Below the pieces are notes generated by a model, which was given only the letters and a program-made list of their open reading frames with translations, had not been told where the DNA came from and made no database searches. Below are positions 9,268 to 18,478 of a stretch of 64,000 nucleotides of DNA, piece after piece. How positions within the stretch are numbered: the first letter of the stretch is position 1; each line of letters begins with the position of its first letter. The stretch is from Sulfurimonas sp. RIFOXYD12_FULL_33_39 (lineage in GTDB: Bacteria; Campylobacterota; Campylobacteria; Campylobacterales; Sulfurimonadaceae), in NCBI GenBank assembly GCA_001829785.1, contig MICF01000005.1, positions 62,001-126,000 of the forward strand, given 5' to 3'. Made by a program: the position numbers and the translations under genes.

Positions 9268-9340
9268 TTTCTTCTAATCACTGATTTTATAGTAAAATAA
9301 AATTTTATTTTTAGGTTATAATTTCAATAAAAAGATTATT

Positions 9341-9898
9341 ATGAAATTTCTATTTACAAACCAATCTCACTTCAATTTAGCAAATATGTTTACTTTTGTA
9401 AATATCACTGCGGGGCTTACGGCTACTTATTTTATTACGCAAAACAACTTTTTTGCAGCTATTATTTTGGCATGGATAGGAGGAGCTTTTGATATATTTG
9501 ACGGTAAAATCGCCAGAAAATACAAGCTCTCAAACGAATTCGGCGTTCAACTTGACAGTTTTGCAGATTTTTTAAGTTTTGTTCTTGTTCCCGTTTTTTT
9601 AGTATTTCAAGCCGTATATGACCAAAATCTCTCAGGTTCAACACTTCTACTAGCGGCGATTATAAGTATATATTACGTTATATCTGGGCTTAGAAGACTT
9701 ATACAGTTTAATATAAATTCAGATGTAGGAGAAGTTAAAAAATATTTTACCGGCGTACCTACACCTCTTGGGGCAATTTTGCTTTGGCTTGTTTATCTAG
9801 CTTATACATATACAATATTACCGGTTTTTGGGGTAGTAGTACTCATGATAATTATCGGGTGGAGTCTAAACTCAAAAATAAGAGTTCCTCACCTCTAA
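9341..9898 (+). CDS. pssA: CDP-diacylglycerol-serine O-phosphatidyltransferase
   Basis: 185 residues, integral membrane protein. The CDP-alcohol phosphatidyltransferase signature DG-x2-AR-x8-G-x3-D-x3-D is complete (DGKIARKYKLSNEFG, then D and D four residues apart). The short length and sequence fit type II phosphatidylserine synthases, which join serine to CDP-diacylglycerol as the first step to phosphatidylethanolamine. It starts at an ATG, is divergent from the porin gene and is monocistronic as far as visible. Another CDP-alcohol transferase specificity such as PgsA is possible but less likely. Confidence 0.85.
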   Translation: MKFLFTNQSHFNLANMFTFVNITAGLTATYFITQNNFFAAIILAWIGGAFDIFDGKIARKYKLSNEFGVQLDSFADFLSFVLVPVFLVFQAVYDQNLSGSTLLLAAIISIYYVISGLRRLIQFNINSDVGEVKKYFTGVPTPLGAILLWLVYLAYTYTILPVFGVVVLMIIIGWSLNSKIRVPHL

Positions 9899-9906
9899 AT
9901 TTATTT

Positions 9907-10290
9907 TTATTTGCCATTTAGCGCATATTTTCCGCTGCCTAGCATGAATATAAGAATTGACATTACAAGATACAAAAGTGGAAGTTCAAAAGATGGCGCG
10001 CCATGTTTTCCCAAAGTAAAAAGTGCATTACCGTAAGCTAAAAATATTGCAGCAGCCATATTAAATGCTAAAATCAAAGATGCAACTCTAGCATACGCTC
10101 CAAGAAGAATTAAAATCGGCATCACAATTTCTCCGATATAAACACCGTAAGCCAAAAATTCAGGCACTCCCGTTGAAGCTACAAAATATTTTACTCCGCC
10201 TATTCCGTTAATAACCTTATCAAAACCATGAAAAAGTATCATAACTCCAACAGTAACTCTTAGTAGAAGTCTTGCAATATCATTTGTCAT
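9907..10290 (-). CDS. DoxX-family membrane protein
   Basis: 127 residues with four predicted membrane helices. The N-terminal LLLRVTVGVMILFHGFDKV, GIGGVKYF and later GEIVMPILILLG are typical of the DoxX family, small quinol-associated or stress-linked inner-membrane proteins of undefined activity. It overlaps the small upstream gene by 11 bases, so the two form a unit. Converges with pssA. Confidence 0.8.
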   Translation of the reverse strand: MTNDIARLLLRVTVGVMILFHGFDKVINGIGGVKYFVASTGVPEFLAYGVYIGEIVMPILILLGAYARVASLILAFNMAAAIFLAYGNALFTLGKHGAPSFELPLLYLVMSILIFMLGSGKYALNGK

Positions 10291-10480
10291 TTTTTATCTC
10301 TTCTTTAAATCTGCAACTGCCTACAGTTATAGTTTTACCGGTTTTTATCGCCTCTTTAATATACTTTAACGTACCATTTGGATCGGCGTTGCCAATCTCC
10401 TCTTCAATAATTCGTAAAAGATCTGCCTCATTTGTCACTGTCCAAGTTGTTTCATAGTTGTACTGTGTCTGTATATTCAT
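10280..10480 (-). CDS. Small conserved-looking protein upstream of doxX
   Basis: 66 residues from the ATG at 10480; the reading frame stays open to a GTG at 10495 but no better ribosome site is seen there. The sequence is soluble and acidic (TNEADLLRIIEEEIGNADPN) with a C-terminal GKTITVGSCRFKEEIK segment. I do not recognise the family. It is coupled to the DoxX gene through an 11-base overlap. Confidence 0.6.
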   Translation of the reverse strand: MNIQTQYNYETTWTVTNEADLLRIIEEEIGNADPNGTLKYIKEAIKTGKTITVGSCRFKEEIKNDK

Positions 10481-10627
10481 AGTTATTTTTCTCACTTAGC
10501 TTATTTTAGTATTATCATAATAATATCCAAAAAATAAAAAATTCATTATTTACCATTTACATCAATTCCATTTATTGATTTATTTACACAGTATAAACTT
10601 AAATAATTTCAAATATAATTTATTTAA

Positions 10628-10727
10628 ATCAAAAACCCAATATATTTGGGTATAATTCGCCAAACAGTTTAGGGGAAGGTGCCTTGTTGGAAGCGACATG
10701 CTTGTATCATCTCCTATTTAAAGGATT
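10628..10727 (+). promoter_or_regulatory. Putative promoter and leader of the DEAD-box helicase gene
   Basis: An inverted repeat ACCCAATATATTTGGGT (10637-10653) runs directly into GGTATAAT, a good extended -10 element, leaving a leader of roughly 65 bases before the ATG. The palindrome overlaps the likely polymerase site and could be an operator. AAAGGA sits just before the ATG. Cold-shock helicase genes often have regulatory leaders, but no known motif is recognised here. Confidence 0.4.
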
Positions 10728-12329
10728 ATGATGCAAGAAAATGCACAAACTAACACAGAAGAGAAGTTGATCACATTTGATGATTTAGGATTAAAAAAAG
10801 AGATACTTAGAAGTATCAAAGAGGCAGGATTCACAGTACCTAGTCCTATACAAGCGGCAGCGATACCGTTTATTTTAGCAGGTCGCGACATAGTAGGTCA
10901 AGCACATACGGGAACAGGTAAAACTGCAGCGTTTGGTCTTCCGGCACTAAACAACATAGACGTAAACGACGGAGTTAGTATTTTAGTTATTACTCCTACT
11001 CGTGAGCTTGCAACTCAAGTTAGCGATGAGCTATTTAAATACGGAAGAAATATAGGTGCAAGAACAGTAACAGTTTACGGTGGAAGCTCTTACAACAGAC
11101 AAATCGACCTTATTCAAAGAGGAGCGAGTGTAGTTGTTGCAACTCCTGGCAGACTTTTAGACATACTAAAAAAGAATCTTATTAAAGATTTTGCTCCTAG
11201 TATCGTTGTTCTTGATGAAGCAGATGAGATGCTTGACATGGGATTTTTGGATGATATCAATGAAATCTTTTCATATCTTCCATCAAACCGCCAAACACTT
11301 CTTTTCTCAGCTACTATGCCAAAACCTATTAAACTTCTTGCTGAGAGAATTTTGGACAATCCTGAATTTATAAGTATTACAAAAGGTGAAACTACAAATA
11401 CAGATATCGACCAAGAGTACTATGTAATCGAAGAATCTGAGAGAGATGACGCAATTATACGCTTAATGGATGCTCAAGAGTCTAAAAAATCAGTAGTATT
11501 TTGTAGAACAAAAAGTGAAGTTGACAGACTCTCAAATGTTCTCTCAAACGCAGGATATCTTGCAAATGGTCTGCACGGAGATATGGAACAGCGTCAACGT
11601 GAAACAGTAATAAAAGGTTTTAAAAACAACGGCGTAAAAGTTTTAGTTGCAACCGACGTTGCGGCTCGCGGAATACATGTAGATAATATTTCACATGTAT
11701 TTAACTACCATATTCCATTTGACCCTGAATCTTATGTTCACAGAATCGGAAGAACAGGCCGCGCCGGAACTAAAGGTAAAGCAATAACTCTTTTAACTCC
11801 GCTAGAGTTTAAAGAACTACAACGTATTAAAACAAAAGTAGGAACAACAATGACTCACGCATTTGTTCCAAGCAAAAATGATTTAAGAGCTAATAACTTA
11901 AAATCTATTGTTACAAAAATAGAAGATCAACACATTTATGACGAAGCACACCAAATTCTTGACATGTTAAAAGAAGATATAGATGAAGCGACAATTATGT
12001 TTAAGCTTGTATCTATGATTCTTGACAAACAAACTATCCAAGGTCCAAATGCTATCGGTATTCCTGCTGATAAATTAGCTGCTATTTTAGAAAGAGCCGA
12101 TAAAAGAAGAGACACTAGAGGAAAAAGCGGAAGTCGTGGCGGTTTCCGTGGAAACAGAAGCCGTTCAGGCGGAAGTGGTGATAGAAATCGTACAGGAAGC
12201 GGTGATAGAAGCCGTACTGAACGTTCTGGCGGCGGTGGTTACCGTGGAACAAATTCTAGTTCAACTAGCAGCGGCGATAGAAATCGTTCAGGCGGCGGTG
12301 ATAGAAACCGCAACAGAACAAGAGACTAA
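10728..12329 (+). CDS. DEAD-box ATP-dependent RNA helicase
   Basis: 533 residues. All core motifs are visible: Q motif region (GFTVPSPIQAAAIP), Walker A AHTGTGKT (near 60), PTRELA, DEAD box VLDEADEML (near 165), SATMP, ARGIHV and HRIGRTGR. After the core comes a helical segment (about 380-450), then a low-complexity tail rich in Arg, Gly and Ser (RGGFRGNRSRSGG and repeats of GDRNR), typical of RNA-binding tails in DeaD/CsdA-like helicases. It unwinds structured RNA in mRNA decay, ribosome assembly or cold adaptation. The start may be either of two consecutive ATGs (10728 or 10731). Confidence 0.93.
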   Translation: MMQENAQTNTEEKLITFDDLGLKKEILRSIKEAGFTVPSPIQAAAIPFILAGRDIVGQAHTGTGKTAAFGLPALNNIDVNDGVSILVITPTRELATQVSDELFKYGRNIGARTVTVYGGSSYNRQIDLIQRGASVVVATPGRLLDILKKNLIKDFAPSIVVLDEADEMLDMGFLDDINEIFSYLPSNRQTLLFSATMPKPIKLLAERILDNPEFISITKGETTNTDIDQEYYVIEESERDDAIIRLMDAQESKKSVVFCRTKSEVDRLSNVLSNAGYLANGLHGDMEQRQRETVIKGFKNNGVKVLVATDVAARGIHVDNISHVFNYHIPFDPESYVHRIGRTGRAGTKGKAITLLTPLEFKELQRIKTKVGTTMTHAFVPSKNDLRANNLKSIVTKIEDQHIYDEAHQILDMLKEDIDEATIMFKLVSMILDKQTIQGPNAIGIPADKLAAILERADKRRDTRGKSGSRGGFRGNRSRSGGSGDRNRTGSGDRSRTERSGGGGYRGTNSSSTSSGDRNRSGGGDRNRNRTRD

Positions 12330-12341
12330 AAATCTGCTAAA

Positions 12342-12365
12342 TAACCCGAAATTTCTTTCGGGTTA
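12342..12365 (+). terminator. Hairpin terminator after the DEAD-box helicase gene
   Basis: A perfect 10-base stem (TAACCCGAAA at 12342-12351 with TTTCGGGTTA at 12356-12365, loop of four) lies 12 bases after the stop. The following T-tract is weak (CTCTCAATTTT). Confidence 0.65.
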
Positions 12366-12439
12366 CTCTCAATTTTACAAAAATATCAAAGCAAATAACT
12401 TCATTAAAACGATATAATTTAATCAAAAAAAGAGATTTT

Positions 12440-12808
12440 ATGATTATTTATGAAAACAGTGAACTCTACATCGAAAAAGAGCCAAGCGAAATTCCGTGGC
12501 TAAAAATCTTTACAAAAGAACCTTACAAAGAGTTGGGAGACATTCCAAAAGAGTTGCGTATAAAACTTTGGGAAGTTTATGATATTGTAGAAGATGAGAT
12601 GAAAAAATACTACAAACCCAAAAAAATAAATATGGCATCATTTGCGAATATGCTTCCTCGTGTTCATCTACATGTAATGGCTAGATTTGAAGAAGACTCT
12701 TATTTTCCAAACCCGATGTGGGGAGAAAAACTAAGAGATGCAGAGCTAGATTTACCTGATGAAGAGGAGTTTTTTAAAAGAGTATTTTACGCTTTACAAA
12801 ATTCATAG
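12440..12808 (+). CDS. HIT-like family protein
   Basis: 122 residues. The segment RVHLHVMARF near residues 74-83 corresponds to the histidine triad H-phi-H-phi-H of HIT nucleotide hydrolases, but the third His is Met here; the central, nucleophilic His is kept. The region PNPMWGEKL after it is seen in a subset of HIT-like proteins. Such proteins hydrolyse or transfer nucleotides from AMP-type substrates; the activity here is uncertain because of the altered triad. The gene has its own ATG with AAAAGAGA upstream and converges with fabH. Confidence 0.65.
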   Translation: MIIYENSELYIEKEPSEIPWLKIFTKEPYKELGDIPKELRIKLWEVYDIVEDEMKKYYKPKKINMASFANMLPRVHLHVMARFEEDSYFPNPMWGEKLRDAELDLPDEEEFFKRVFYALQNS

Positions 12809-12884
12809 GAAAAATAGTAACTATTTTTAGATTGTTAAAATTCTCAATTTTGCTTTAGTTCAAGGCAGAAATCAAGTAAAAGTG

Positions 12885-13883
12885 TTATTTTAACGGGCTA
12901 AAAGGGACAAGGGCTGAACCCCAGGTTAATCCCCCTCCAAAAGCATCAAGAAGCATAAGTTCTCCAGCTTTTAGCTTTCCACTCTCATATATATCGTTAA
13001 TAGCCATAGGTATAGAAGCACCTGAGGTATTTCCATATTTTTCAACAGTAAGAACAACCTGCTCATCTTGAAGCTTTAATGCATCGCCGACTGCTTTTAT
13101 GATTCTAAGATTTGCTTGATGCGGTACAAAATGTTTAACTTCAGAACTTTGTATATTGTTATCTTGTAATATCTCTACAACATCTTTTGTCAATGTTTTA
13201 ACCGCAACTTTAAAGGTCTCGTTTCCTTTCATCTGCATAAAACAGCTTCCTGCTTCTTGCTCTAGCGAGTCATGCGCAGAGCCGCTTCCGCCATTTGGCG
13301 TCATCAATAAGTCAGCAAACTCTCCATCGGCTCCAGTATGAATATCTATAATAGCTTCGTCTTTATTATCAGTCACACTAATAATAGCCGCACCTGCACC
13401 GTCACCAAAAAGGATACATGTCCCCCTGTCGCTATAATCAGTTATAGCAGATAGTTTTTCTGCACCGATGATAAGAACATTTTTTTTCATTCCCGCTTCT
13501 ATAAATGCCTTTGCGATAGAGAGTATATATACAAAACCGGTACATGCGGCAGATATGTCAAATGCAGTAATATTTTTAAGTCCGAGTTTTGTAGAAATAA
13601 CCGTAGCTGTAGATGGCATACAGAAGTAATCAGGGCTGATTGTAGCACAAACGACCATATCGATTTGACTCTTATCTATACCGCTTCTCTCAATTGCTTT
13701 TTGTGCCGCCTTAACTCCCATATCGCTTGTAAACTCATTCTCTGCTGCAATATGTCGCTCTTTTATGCCGGTTCTTTTAGTTATCCAATCATCTGTAGTG
13801 TCAACCATTTTTGACAAATCTTCATTTGAGAGAATTTTAGAAGGAACATAAGCCCCGATAGAGCGAAATGCAGCATACGCCAT
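12885..13883 (-). CDS. fabH: 3-oxoacyl-ACP synthase III
   Basis: 332 residues, thiolase fold. The catalytic triad is visible: Cys114 in SAACTGFVY, His in VPHQANLR (about 255) and Asn in YGNTSGAS (about 285). The enzyme condenses acetyl-CoA with malonyl-ACP to start type II fatty acid synthesis in the cytoplasm. The ATG overlaps the plsX stop (TAATG), indicating coupling in the conserved yceD-rpmF-plsX-fabH order. Confidence 0.95.
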   Translation of the reverse strand: MAYAAFRSIGAYVPSKILSNEDLSKMVDTTDDWITKRTGIKERHIAAENEFTSDMGVKAAQKAIERSGIDKSQIDMVVCATISPDYFCMPSTATVISTKLGLKNITAFDISAACTGFVYILSIAKAFIEAGMKKNVLIIGAEKLSAITDYSDRGTCILFGDGAGAAIISVTDNKDEAIIDIHTGADGEFADLLMTPNGGSGSAHDSLEQEAGSCFMQMKGNETFKVAVKTLTKDVVEILQDNNIQSSEVKHFVPHQANLRIIKAVGDALKLQDEQVVLTVEKYGNTSGASIPMAINDIYESGKLKAGELMLLDAFGGGLTWGSALVPFSPLK

Positions 13884-14878
13884 TATATTTCCTTGTTTTT
13901 TAGCACTTCAAGTCTATCAACAATTTGTTCGTTAACATGATTGTCCACATAATTAATAGCTTGAAAAATAGCATTTTTTATAGCCTTTGGAGTACTTTTT
14001 CCATGACTTACAATTACACAGCCTTGAATTCCTATAAGCGGAGCACCGCCTATTTCTTCATAATCCATCTGTTTTTTGAGAAGTTTAAACACTTTTCTCA
14101 TCAAAAGTGCTCCGGTAATCGCTATAGGAGACTTTCTGATATACTCTTTTATGAGTCCGCTTATTGTTGAAGCAACTCCTTCAGAAGCCTTTAAAACCAA
14201 GTTTCCTACAAAGCCGTCACAAACTATAACGTCACAACTGCCGTTAAATATATCGCTTCCCTCAACATTGCCTTTAAAACCTTTATATCCATCTAGCAAT
14301 TTAAAAGCAGCTTTGGTTACTTCATTTCCCTTGCTTTTTTCTTCGCCGTTTGCAAGAAGTCCAATTGTTGGAGATATGCGAAACATTCTCTCAGCATAGC
14401 ATCCGCCCATTACGGCAAATTGCGCTAAATGCTCAGATTTAGAGTCAACATTAGCACCGACATCAAGTATAATCGACTTGCGAGAGTTTTTTGTAGGCAT
14501 AAGTGCAACAAGCGCAGGTCTTAATACACCTTTTAATCGTCCAAGTCTTAGTGTTGCAAGAGTCATTGTCGCACCACTGTGTCCAGCTGAAACAACTCCT
14601 TGAGCTTCGCCGTTTTTCACTAGCTCTACTGCTTTATAGATTGAACTCTCTTTTCTCTTTATAGCATCCGTAGCAGCATCATCCATAGAGACAATATCAT
14701 CAGCTTCGACTATAGAAATCTTATCTCTATAACGCTTGGGTAACAGAGGTAAAATTTCTGATTTTTTACCTACTAAGATAGGAATAAAAAGTTTTTGTTT
14801 TAAAGCCTGAATACAACCTTCAACTATTGGTTTGGGACCGAAGTCCCCTCCCATCGCATCAATAGCAATCTTTACCAT
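13883..14878 (-). CDS. plsX: Phosphate acyltransferase
   Basis: 331 residues, full length for PlsX. The N-terminus [18 protein letters not shown] is the family signature, followed by SAGHSGATM and CDGFVGNL segments. The enzyme converts acyl-ACP to acyl-phosphate for phospholipid synthesis and works at the membrane face with PlsY. It lies between rpmF (3 bases away) and fabH (1-base overlap). Confidence 0.95.
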   Translation of the reverse strand: MVKIAIDAMGGDFGPKPIVEGCIQALKQKLFIPILVGKKSEILPLLPKRYRDKISIVEADDIVSMDDAATDAIKRKESSIYKAVELVKNGEAQGVVSAGHSGATMTLATLRLGRLKGVLRPALVALMPTKNSRKSIILDVGANVDSKSEHLAQFAVMGGCYAERMFRISPTIGLLANGEEKSKGNEVTKAAFKLLDGYKGFKGNVEGSDIFNGSCDVIVCDGFVGNLVLKASEGVASTISGLIKEYIRKSPIAITGALLMRKVFKLLKKQMDYEEIGGAPLIGIQGCVIVSHGKSTPKAIKNAIFQAINYVDNHVNEQIVDRLEVLKNKEI

Positions 14879-14881
14879 TGA

Positions 14882-15031
14882 CTATTTATACTCACCGGTA
14901 GTTGGGTTGATATGGTGTGGAAGTTTATAAGTTCCGTCTTTATCTTTAACCGGTTTAGCTAAAGTGATTTTATAGTGAGTTCTTCTTTTCGCTGAACGTG
15001 AATGAGATACTCTTCGTTTTGGTACTGCCAT
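14882..15031 (-). CDS. rpmF: 50S ribosomal protein L32
   Basis: A 49-residue reading frame starting [20 protein letters not shown] and ending NPTTGEYK. Length, the basic MAVPKRR start and the position between yceD and plsX identify L32. It has no zinc-binding CxxC pairs, so it is the Cys-less form seen in many bacteria. A good ribosome site (GAAAGGAAAA) precedes the ATG at 15031. Confidence 0.95.
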   Translation of the reverse strand: MAVPKRRVSHSRSAKRRTHYKITLAKPVKDKDGTYKLPHHINPTTGEYK

Positions 15032-15091
15032 AATATTTTCCTTTCATTTGTTTAATATGCAGTATGAACAAAGTCAATACTGCAACCCTGC

Positions 15092-15472
15092 TTAAAACGA
15101 TTTTTCTTCAGAATAACCATTTTTTTTACAATTTTCGCAGACTATATAATCGCTTTTTATAAGCTCTATTTCTGAATTTTTAAGCTCTTGCATATCTGCT
15201 ATAGAATCTAATACTTCTACAACATCCAACAAAGAATCCTCTTTTTTTTCATAAACACCGTCTGAGATAAAAAATTCTATATCTTCATCTACATCCAGTT
15301 TGAACTTATCTGCGCAGATATCACAATCTACATCAATTTTCCCACTTAACTCTGCTCGAAGCAAAATTAATTTGTCGGCATCATACTGTAAATAACCTTT
15401 AAAAGTTATTTCATCAGATTTAACTTCAAACTCCAGTGGGGTGGAGGTTACTTTTCTAAGAGTAATCTTCAA
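15092..15472 (-). CDS. YceD/DUF177-like protein
   Basis: 126 residues. It has the beta-rich N-terminus of YceD proteins, a central CDICADKF and a C-terminal CENCKKNG, giving two CxxC pairs that could bind a metal. The place immediately upstream of rpmF is the conserved location of yceD, whose product is linked to 23S rRNA maturation in other bacteria. The start is a TTG at 15472, the first possible codon after the ndk region; no strong ribosome site is seen. Confidence 0.7.
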   Translation of the reverse strand: MKITLRKVTSTPLEFEVKSDEITFKGYLQYDADKLILLRAELSGKIDVDCDICADKFKLDVDEDIEFFISDGVYEKKEDSLLDVVEVLDSIADMQELKNSEIELIKSDYIVCENCKKNGYSEEKSF

Positions 15473-15481
15473 AATATATAC

Positions 15482-15895
15482 TTAAGAAATTTCTCTCTCA
15501 GAGAAAAAGAATGCGATTTCAATAGCTGCATTTTCTAAAGAATCGCTTCCGTGTACAGCGTTTGCATCTATATTTTCAGCAAAATCAGCACGAATTGTTC
15601 CTGCTTCTGCCTCTTTAGGATTAGTTGCACCCATTAGTTGACGGTTTTTGCTTAGTGCATTTTCGCCCTCTAATACTGAAACAACCACAGGCCCGCTAAT
15701 CATAAAATCAACTAAATCGCCGAAGAAAGGTCTCTCAGAGTGAACTGCATAAAAAGCTTCAGCATCAGCGCGTGAAAGTTGAATTTTTCTAGTTGCTGCT
15801 ATTTTAAGACCATTGCTCTCAAAACGATCTAAAATTTTACCTATAACACCTTTAGCAACGGCATCCGGTTTTATTATTGATAGTGTGCGTTCCAT
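15482..15895 (-). CDS. ndk: Nucleoside diphosphate kinase
   Basis: 137 residues from the ATG at 15895, which has AGGAG five bases upstream; a TTG one codon earlier is too close to that site. The sequence begins [16 protein letters not shown] and contains the active-site histidine motif NAVHGSDS near residue 115. The enzyme equilibrates nucleoside di- and triphosphates by a phosphohistidine intermediate. It heads the yceD-rpmF-plsX-fabH run and is 9 bases from yceD. Confidence 0.96.
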   Translation of the reverse strand: MERTLSIIKPDAVAKGVIGKILDRFESNGLKIAATRKIQLSRADAEAFYAVHSERPFFGDLVDFMISGPVVVSVLEGENALSKNRQLMGATNPKEAEAGTIRADFAENIDANAVHGSDSLENAAIEIAFFFSEREIS

Positions 15896-16038
15896 CAAAT
15901 CTCCTATTGAATATATAAAATTAAGATGGAATTGTATCTAAAAAGAGTTTGTTTTAAGTTAAAATGGAAAAATTATCTGTGATTGTATAAAAAGAGGTAG
16001 GTTGCAAAGTGCTAAACACTTTGCAAAACTATAAAAGA

Positions 16039-16323
16039 TTATCCTATTACAGGCTCTTTGCTTGAACGTTGATCTTGAGTAATATTCTCACGGTGAGCTG
16101 GGCTTTCACCAACCTCATCCCATGTAATACACCCTTCAGTAGGACATGCTGTAGCACATGCAGGCTCATCATGATAGCTAACACACTCTACACATTTATT
16201 TCCATAAACGTAATAAATTTCCTCACCCGTCGGGTTATCGTCCTCATCTACAATTGCTTCTACCGGACACTCATCTATACAAGCGCCACAGCTAATACAT
16301 GTATCATTAATAATTACTGCCAT
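16039..16323 (-). CDS. 2[4Fe-4S] ferredoxin
   Basis: 94 residues. The first cluster motif is CxxCxxCxxxC (Cys 9, 12, 15, 19) and the second is spread as CxxC-x8-C-x3-C (Cys 44, 47, 56, 60), the pattern of Alvin/Allochromatium-type ferredoxins with an extended second motif; a further Cys65 is present. It is a cytoplasmic low-potential electron carrier, for example for 2-oxoacid oxidoreductases or the reductive TCA cycle of this group. GGAGAATCC precedes the ATG. Confidence 0.92.
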   Translation of the reverse strand: MAVIINDTCISCGACIDECPVEAIVDEDDNPTGEEIYYVYGNKCVECVSYHDEPACATACPTEGCITWDEVGESPAHRENITQDQRSSKEPVIG

Positions 16324-16471
16324 TAGGATTCTCCTAGTTTTAATTTCGAGATAAGTTTAACAAAAGATTTTTAAAGATAGCTAAAAAATCTTTCATAAAA
16401 CTATAATAATATTGAATTGTTACTCAAAAAGTATAAAAAATCCCCTAAAAACAGAGATTTGATAATCATTC

Positions 16472-17632
16472 TTATTTAACTCCTAAGTAGTTTTTGATTT
16501 CCTCTACTCTATTTGTCTCTTCCCATGTAAAACCATCTTCTTCTCTACCAAAGTGACCATAAGCGGCAGTTCTTCTGTAAATAGGGCGAAGAAGATTTAA
16601 AGATTTAATAATTCCTTTTGGAGAAAGATCAAAAAGCTCTTTAACACACTTCTCTATTTTTTCCTCTTCTATCTTGCCCGTACCATGTGTATCTACCATT
16701 ATAGAGACAGGTTGTACTACACCTATTGCATAAGCAATCTGCAAAGTGACTTTATCGCATACATCCGCAGCGACTAGATTTTTAGCGACATGACGCGCAG
16801 CGTAAGCGGCACTTCTATCAACTTTTGTCGGATCTTTTCCGCTAAATGCTCCGCCTCCATGAGGACAACTCCCGCCGTATGTATCAACTATAATCTTTCT
16901 GCCCGTAAGACCTGCGTCCCCTTGAGGACCTCCGATTACAAACTTACCTGTTGGATTGATATGAAAAACGGTATTTGTATGCATCATCTCTTTAGGAATT
17001 ACATGTCTAATAACTTCATTGATTACATCTTCATGTATCTTTTCTTGAGAAACATCAGGAGAGTGTTGTGTAGATACGACTACAGTTTCAACACTAACTG
17101 GTTTATCATCAATATATTTAACACTAATCTGTGCTTTTCCATCAGGGCGAAGATACGGGATAATTCCCTCTTTACGAACTTCGGCAAGCCTTTGTGTTAA
17201 ACGGTGAGCTAAATATATAGGCAGAGGCATTAAAACATCTGTTTCACGACAAGCGTAACCAAACATCAGACCTTGGTCGCCTGCACCAATCTCTCCGTCT
17301 GCTTGAGTAACACCTTGGTTGATATCGGGAGATTGTTCTCCTATACCGTTTAACACCGCAGCAGAGCGATAATCAAATCCATAAGTTGCATCCGTATAGC
17401 CAATCTCTTGGACAACCTTTCTCACAATCTCTTGCATAGGGGCATAAGCCGTTGTTTTCAGTTCGCCTGCAATTACACAAAAACCATTTGACACCAGTGT
17501 TTCACACGCTACATGTGCACTTGGGTCATGTTCAATAATATAATCCAAAATCGCATCACTGATTTGATCAGCCATCTTATCAGGATGCCCTTCTGTTACA
17601 GACTCTGAAGTAAATATATACTCTTTCGTCAT
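16472..17632 (-). CDS. metK: S-adenosylmethionine synthetase
   Basis: 386 residues, usual length. Family signatures are present: [18 protein letters not shown] at the N-terminus, [12 protein letters not shown] near residue 118 and [19 protein letters not shown] near residue 265. It makes S-adenosylmethionine from methionine and ATP. A TATAAT-like element lies about 50 bases upstream on the minus strand. Monocistronic as far as can be seen. Confidence 0.97.
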   Translation of the reverse strand: MTKEYIFTSESVTEGHPDKMADQISDAILDYIIEHDPSAHVACETLVSNGFCVIAGELKTTAYAPMQEIVRKVVQEIGYTDATYGFDYRSAAVLNGIGEQSPDINQGVTQADGEIGAGDQGLMFGYACRETDVLMPLPIYLAHRLTQRLAEVRKEGIIPYLRPDGKAQISVKYIDDKPVSVETVVVSTQHSPDVSQEKIHEDVINEVIRHVIPKEMMHTNTVFHINPTGKFVIGGPQGDAGLTGRKIIVDTYGGSCPHGGGAFSGKDPTKVDRSAAYAARHVAKNLVAADVCDKVTLQIAYAIGVVQPVSIMVDTHGTGKIEEEKIEKCVKELFDLSPKGIIKSLNLLRPIYRRTAAYGHFGREEDGFTWEETNRVEEIKNYLGVK

Positions 17633-17849
17633 CGATTTTCCTTATTGAAATACAGAGTCAAGCCCCGTAAATCAGCAAAATTATATCTTATAATGCTTAA
17701 TATCTATTTTTAAGCTAGATTATTAATTGATATCTCTTATCAAAAGATAAAAATTATCCTTAAATAATTTTATTACTATATTTAATCAGAGTTTTATTAC
17801 TTTTATTTAGTTAAAATTTTCTAAATTAAAAAATTAAAAGGACATTTAT

Positions 17850-18446
17850 ATGTTAGTAACAAATCCAGCTCCAGATTTTACAGCTACAACAGTTTTAGCG
17901 GACGGTTCAATAGTAGAAAATTTTAAATTATCTGAAAATTTCGGCGAAAAGGGTACGGTTTTATTTTTCTACCCGCTAGACTTTACTTTTGTATGTCCAT
18001 CTGAAATTATTGCTTTCTCACATAGAGTTGATGAGTTTAAAAGCCGTGGCGTGAATGTAATAGGTGTCTCAGTTGATAGCCAATTTTCACACTTTGCATG
18101 GAGAGAGACTCCTGTAAATAAAGGCGGTATCGGCAGAGTTAAGTTTCCGCTTGTTGCCGATTTAAGCAAAAAAATATCTAAAGATTATGATGTACTTTTT
18201 GGTGAGTCGGTTGCTCTTCGCGGCTCATTCTTGATTGACGGCAAAGGTATCATTCGCCACGCAGTAATAAATGATTTACCTCTTGGAAGAAATATTGACG
18301 AGATGATTCGTATGGTTGACGCTATGCAGTTTACCGATGAGCACGGCGAAGTTTGTGCTGCAGGTTGGGTAAAAGGCGATGAAGGTATGAAAGCTTCAAC
18401 TGAAGGCGTTGCAGAGTATTTAGCGAAAAACAGCGAAAAACTGTAA
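17850..18446 (+). CDS. Typical 2-Cys peroxiredoxin (AhpC/TsaA family)
   Basis: 198 residues. The peroxidatic Cys49 is in DFTFVCPSEI, and the resolving Cys near residue 170 is in GEVCAAGW, where the usual VCPAGW has Ala for Pro. The protein reduces peroxides with thioredoxin or AhpF-like partners in the cytoplasm. AAAAGGACAT is the ribosome site. The 217-base spacer upstream is very AT-rich and probably holds its promoter and that of metK. Confidence 0.93.
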   Translation: MLVTNPAPDFTATTVLADGSIVENFKLSENFGEKGTVLFFYPLDFTFVCPSEIIAFSHRVDEFKSRGVNVIGVSVDSQFSHFAWRETPVNKGGIGRVKFPLVADLSKKISKDYDVLFGESVALRGSFLIDGKGIIRHAVINDLPLGRNIDEMIRMVDAMQFTDEHGEVCAAGWVKGDEGMKASTEGVAEYLAKNSEKL

Positions 18447-18453
18447 TTATTTT

Positions 18454-18478
18454 TAACTCTCACTTTATGTGAGAGTTA
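18454..18478. terminator. Bidirectional hairpin between convergent genes
   Basis: A perfect 10-base stem (TAACTCTCAC at 18454-18463 and GTGAGAGTTA at 18469-18478, loop TTTAT). It follows the peroxiredoxin stop and overlaps the last codons of the convergent helicase gene. Confidence 0.65.

Noticed and set aside
12136..12417. Plus-strand frame rich in Val, Glu and Ala within the helicase tail
   Set aside because: Frame-shifted reading of the Arg/Gly repeat tail of the RNA helicase; no independent support.
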